DNA of 64,000 nt from Brugia malayi (taxonomy: Eukaryota; Nematoda; Chromadorea; Rhabditida; Onchocercidae). The notes beneath the pieces were generated by a model, which saw nothing but the letters and a program-made list of their open reading frames with translations, searched no databases and had not been told where the DNA came from. Made by a program: the position numbers and the translations under genes. Positions 62,401 to 64,000 of this stretch are shown one piece after another (the stretch's first letter is position 1; every line of letters starts with the position of its first letter). The stretch lies in assembly GCF_000002995.4 (NCBI RefSeq), contig NW_025062479.1:12629721-12693720 (forward strand), read 5' to 3'.

Positions 62401-63700
62401 GGTCTACTACAAGTATCCGAATTTAAAACTTATTATGCAAATTGTTTTGACGTGGTAAGTCATTTTGAAAAGTACATATTGAATAATTGCTGAGTTTTCA
62501 TAATATTATTGGATTACATTAATGAAACGTTGACTGTGGTAGATGTTCATTGCACGGAGTGAAGTTATACCTTTAAAATTAAAGATTGTTGATGAATTCA
62601 GGGATTATTCATTTCCACCGATGGCGAGTATGGGTGATCGAATATATGCAGAGAAACTTATTGAAGATGATGAAAAGGCCGCTTATGAGGAAAAAATAGC
62701 AATCAAAACTTTGGAAACTCGATTGGCCGGGATGGAAGTGAGTGATTCAAATTCGAAGCTTCTGCACAAATTATGTAATTTGGATATAAAGTAAGTAGAT
62801 TTTTGTTTCATTTAAATTTTTGTCCTTTATAACATCAAGAATATACTCATGGGCGATTGTTTATTCGTATTGAACAAAATTTAATTTTTTAATTTCAGTG
62901 GCGTCTGTCGACGACCTCCGGACAACATCATGCGGGATTTGGAAAAACTCAATGAAGATTTAGATTTGTCACGGCTTCTGAGCGAATGCAGAGATCCTGA
63001 TTTGCTGGCAGATATTGTCAGATCTCAAGTTTGTTGCTAACTTTCAGAGAATTTGTGTTTTCTGTTGCTTGAAGCATGACGACCGTGATTCTCGAACGCA
63101 GTCATATTTCCTCTTAGATTTATTGTAATATTCTACTAATATAATTTTTTAGGGTAGCTCGAAAGCTCTGCCATCCATAATAAATTTGGTAGAATCAAAC
63201 TCAAACGCTATAGCTCACTTACCTCTTGAATGTATTTGTGAGTTGTTTCTGCACTATATAGCTTCTTCGTCATGCTGTGGCAATATAACGCCAAGCTCAG
63301 AAAAACTGAATGCGGTTGGTGTTTTGAATCTTCCTTAATAATTGCTATTTTGTTGTTGCAGTAAATAAGAATTCGTTCATTTGCGTTATAGAAAATACCT
63401 GTGTCAGCACCTAATTTGTATGACAAGGAGTGAGTGGCAGAGATCCTCGAGATTTATAGTACCATATGCTCTAAAAGCGTCTAAATGCATATTACGTTGG
63501 GTGATAGTCTCAAAAGTCATGATTTGAGCAACAATCAGTGCCCAATTTAGATGCGTCAGCGTTTGCGTAATGCCATAACGAGTCCAACTGCTACCAGAGC
63601 ATCGGTACTGGAAACATTAGAATATCTGGCAGTTCATCTTGCTGCTCATTCGGTATCTGAACGTTGTGCTGCTGCTCACTCAATGGCATTGCTTCTTGAT
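56445..63700 (+). CDS. INTS1: Integrator complex subunit 1, N-terminal part (cut by window edge)
   Basis: Eighteen exons seen: 56445-56576, 57006-57134, 57385-57585, 58006-58093, 58387-58598, 58834-59034, 59426-59580, 59916-60057, 60291-60467, 60661-60800, 60994-61117, 61500-61710, 62134-62227, 62302-62454, 62602-62790, 62899-63028, 63153-63314, 63551-63700. They join in phase to 930 residues, under half of the roughly 2,190-residue human protein. INTS1 landmarks: LPAGGFLAIGRD near the start, IEVLCSLLSTNF, DWNWRLVESFIDDSLHERQW, the VRLLAARKMDSWL block, and LAVKTLYWKAWLISLIW. INTS1 is the largest Integrator scaffold, needed for snRNA 3'-end formation. An AAATTTCAG leader-type acceptor ends at 56424, 21 nt before the ATG. 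Some small exon borders (58598, 62602) could shift by a few bases. Confidence 0.93.
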
Positions 63701-64000
63701 GTAAGCCATAATTCTTTTTTTCCAACTAATGTTTGAAAATTTTCTTTTCTTTTTATTTTTATGTTTTTAGAAATTTTCTTTTTATTCTCATTTTGATTTC
63801 TGAGCATTATCAAACAATATATATATATAAACAGTATATTTGTATTCGCTGCCTTTGGCTTCAATTTATTCTATTAATTCGTGATTGTTAAAATTAACAT
63901 TTTTTATAGGCTTCTTGCCTGAAATTTTCTTTTTTCTTCCATAGAAAAAGTGACTAAATAATTGCATTAAAAATTAAATTTAGGTAATATTAAACCTTTA

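Noticed and set aside
1..64000. CRISPR arrays, operon-type bacterial genes or complete transposons
   Set aside because: No regularly spaced repeats, transposase, reverse transcriptase or bacterial-style gene packing seen; the window is ordinary nuclear eukaryotic DNA.

Overview
This is AT-rich eukaryotic DNA with the layout of a nematode genome: compact genes made of many short exons, introns mostly of 50-900 bp, GT..AG borders with the short nematode acceptor (TTTCAG), and acceptor-like sites just before start codons where a spliced leader would be added. Intron sizes and protein similarities fit a parasitic clade III (filarial or other spirurid) nematode. That placement is inference; no rRNA or mitochondrial marker is present. 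All exon joins below were made by eye from splice signals, reading phase and remembered family sequences, not by alignment software.

Layout from left to right: (1) 1-2,089 holds nothing recognisable. (2) A minus-strand group at 2,090-4,963: MALSU1/RsfS-like mitochondrial ribosome factor, cyclophilin PPIL3, and a small unrecognised reading frame in a GC-richer patch. (3) A plus-strand dual-specificity phosphatase at 6,525-8,473. (4) A long quiet stretch. (5) A complete plus-strand calpain-5/TRA-3-type protease at 11,551-17,838. (6) A plus-strand thrombospondin-type-1 single-pass membrane protein at 19,525-27,993. (7) A convergent minus-strand DNase II at 29,091-31,435. (8) A possible small secreted protein and a single-exon fatty-acid elongase (33,937-34,704). 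(9) A large minus-strand INTS2 gene, 36,425-45,729. (10) Divergent from it, a CtIP/COM-1 DNA-end-resection gene (46,109-47,669), then prefoldin subunit 6 (48,996-50,573), whose leader acceptor and start codon lie in a fresh 89-bp tandem duplication. (11) A minus-strand single-pass membrane protein of unknown role (51,806-53,580). (12) The N-terminal half of INTS1, starting at 56,445 and running off the right edge.

The genes do not form one pathway. The most striking association is that INTS1 and INTS2, two large subunits of the Integrator snRNA-processing complex, lie about 11 kb apart, with COM-1 and prefoldin 6 between them. Other points of interest: a 50-nt same-strand, different-frame overlap between PPIL3 and MALSU1; an intronless elongase preceded by an in-frame upstream ORF ending one codon before its start; and at least seven short perfect or near-perfect hairpins with very small loops scattered through introns and spacers. 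I did not find a clearly new multi-gene system; the best candidates for something undescribed are the two membrane proteins, the small unrecognised frames and the hairpin class.
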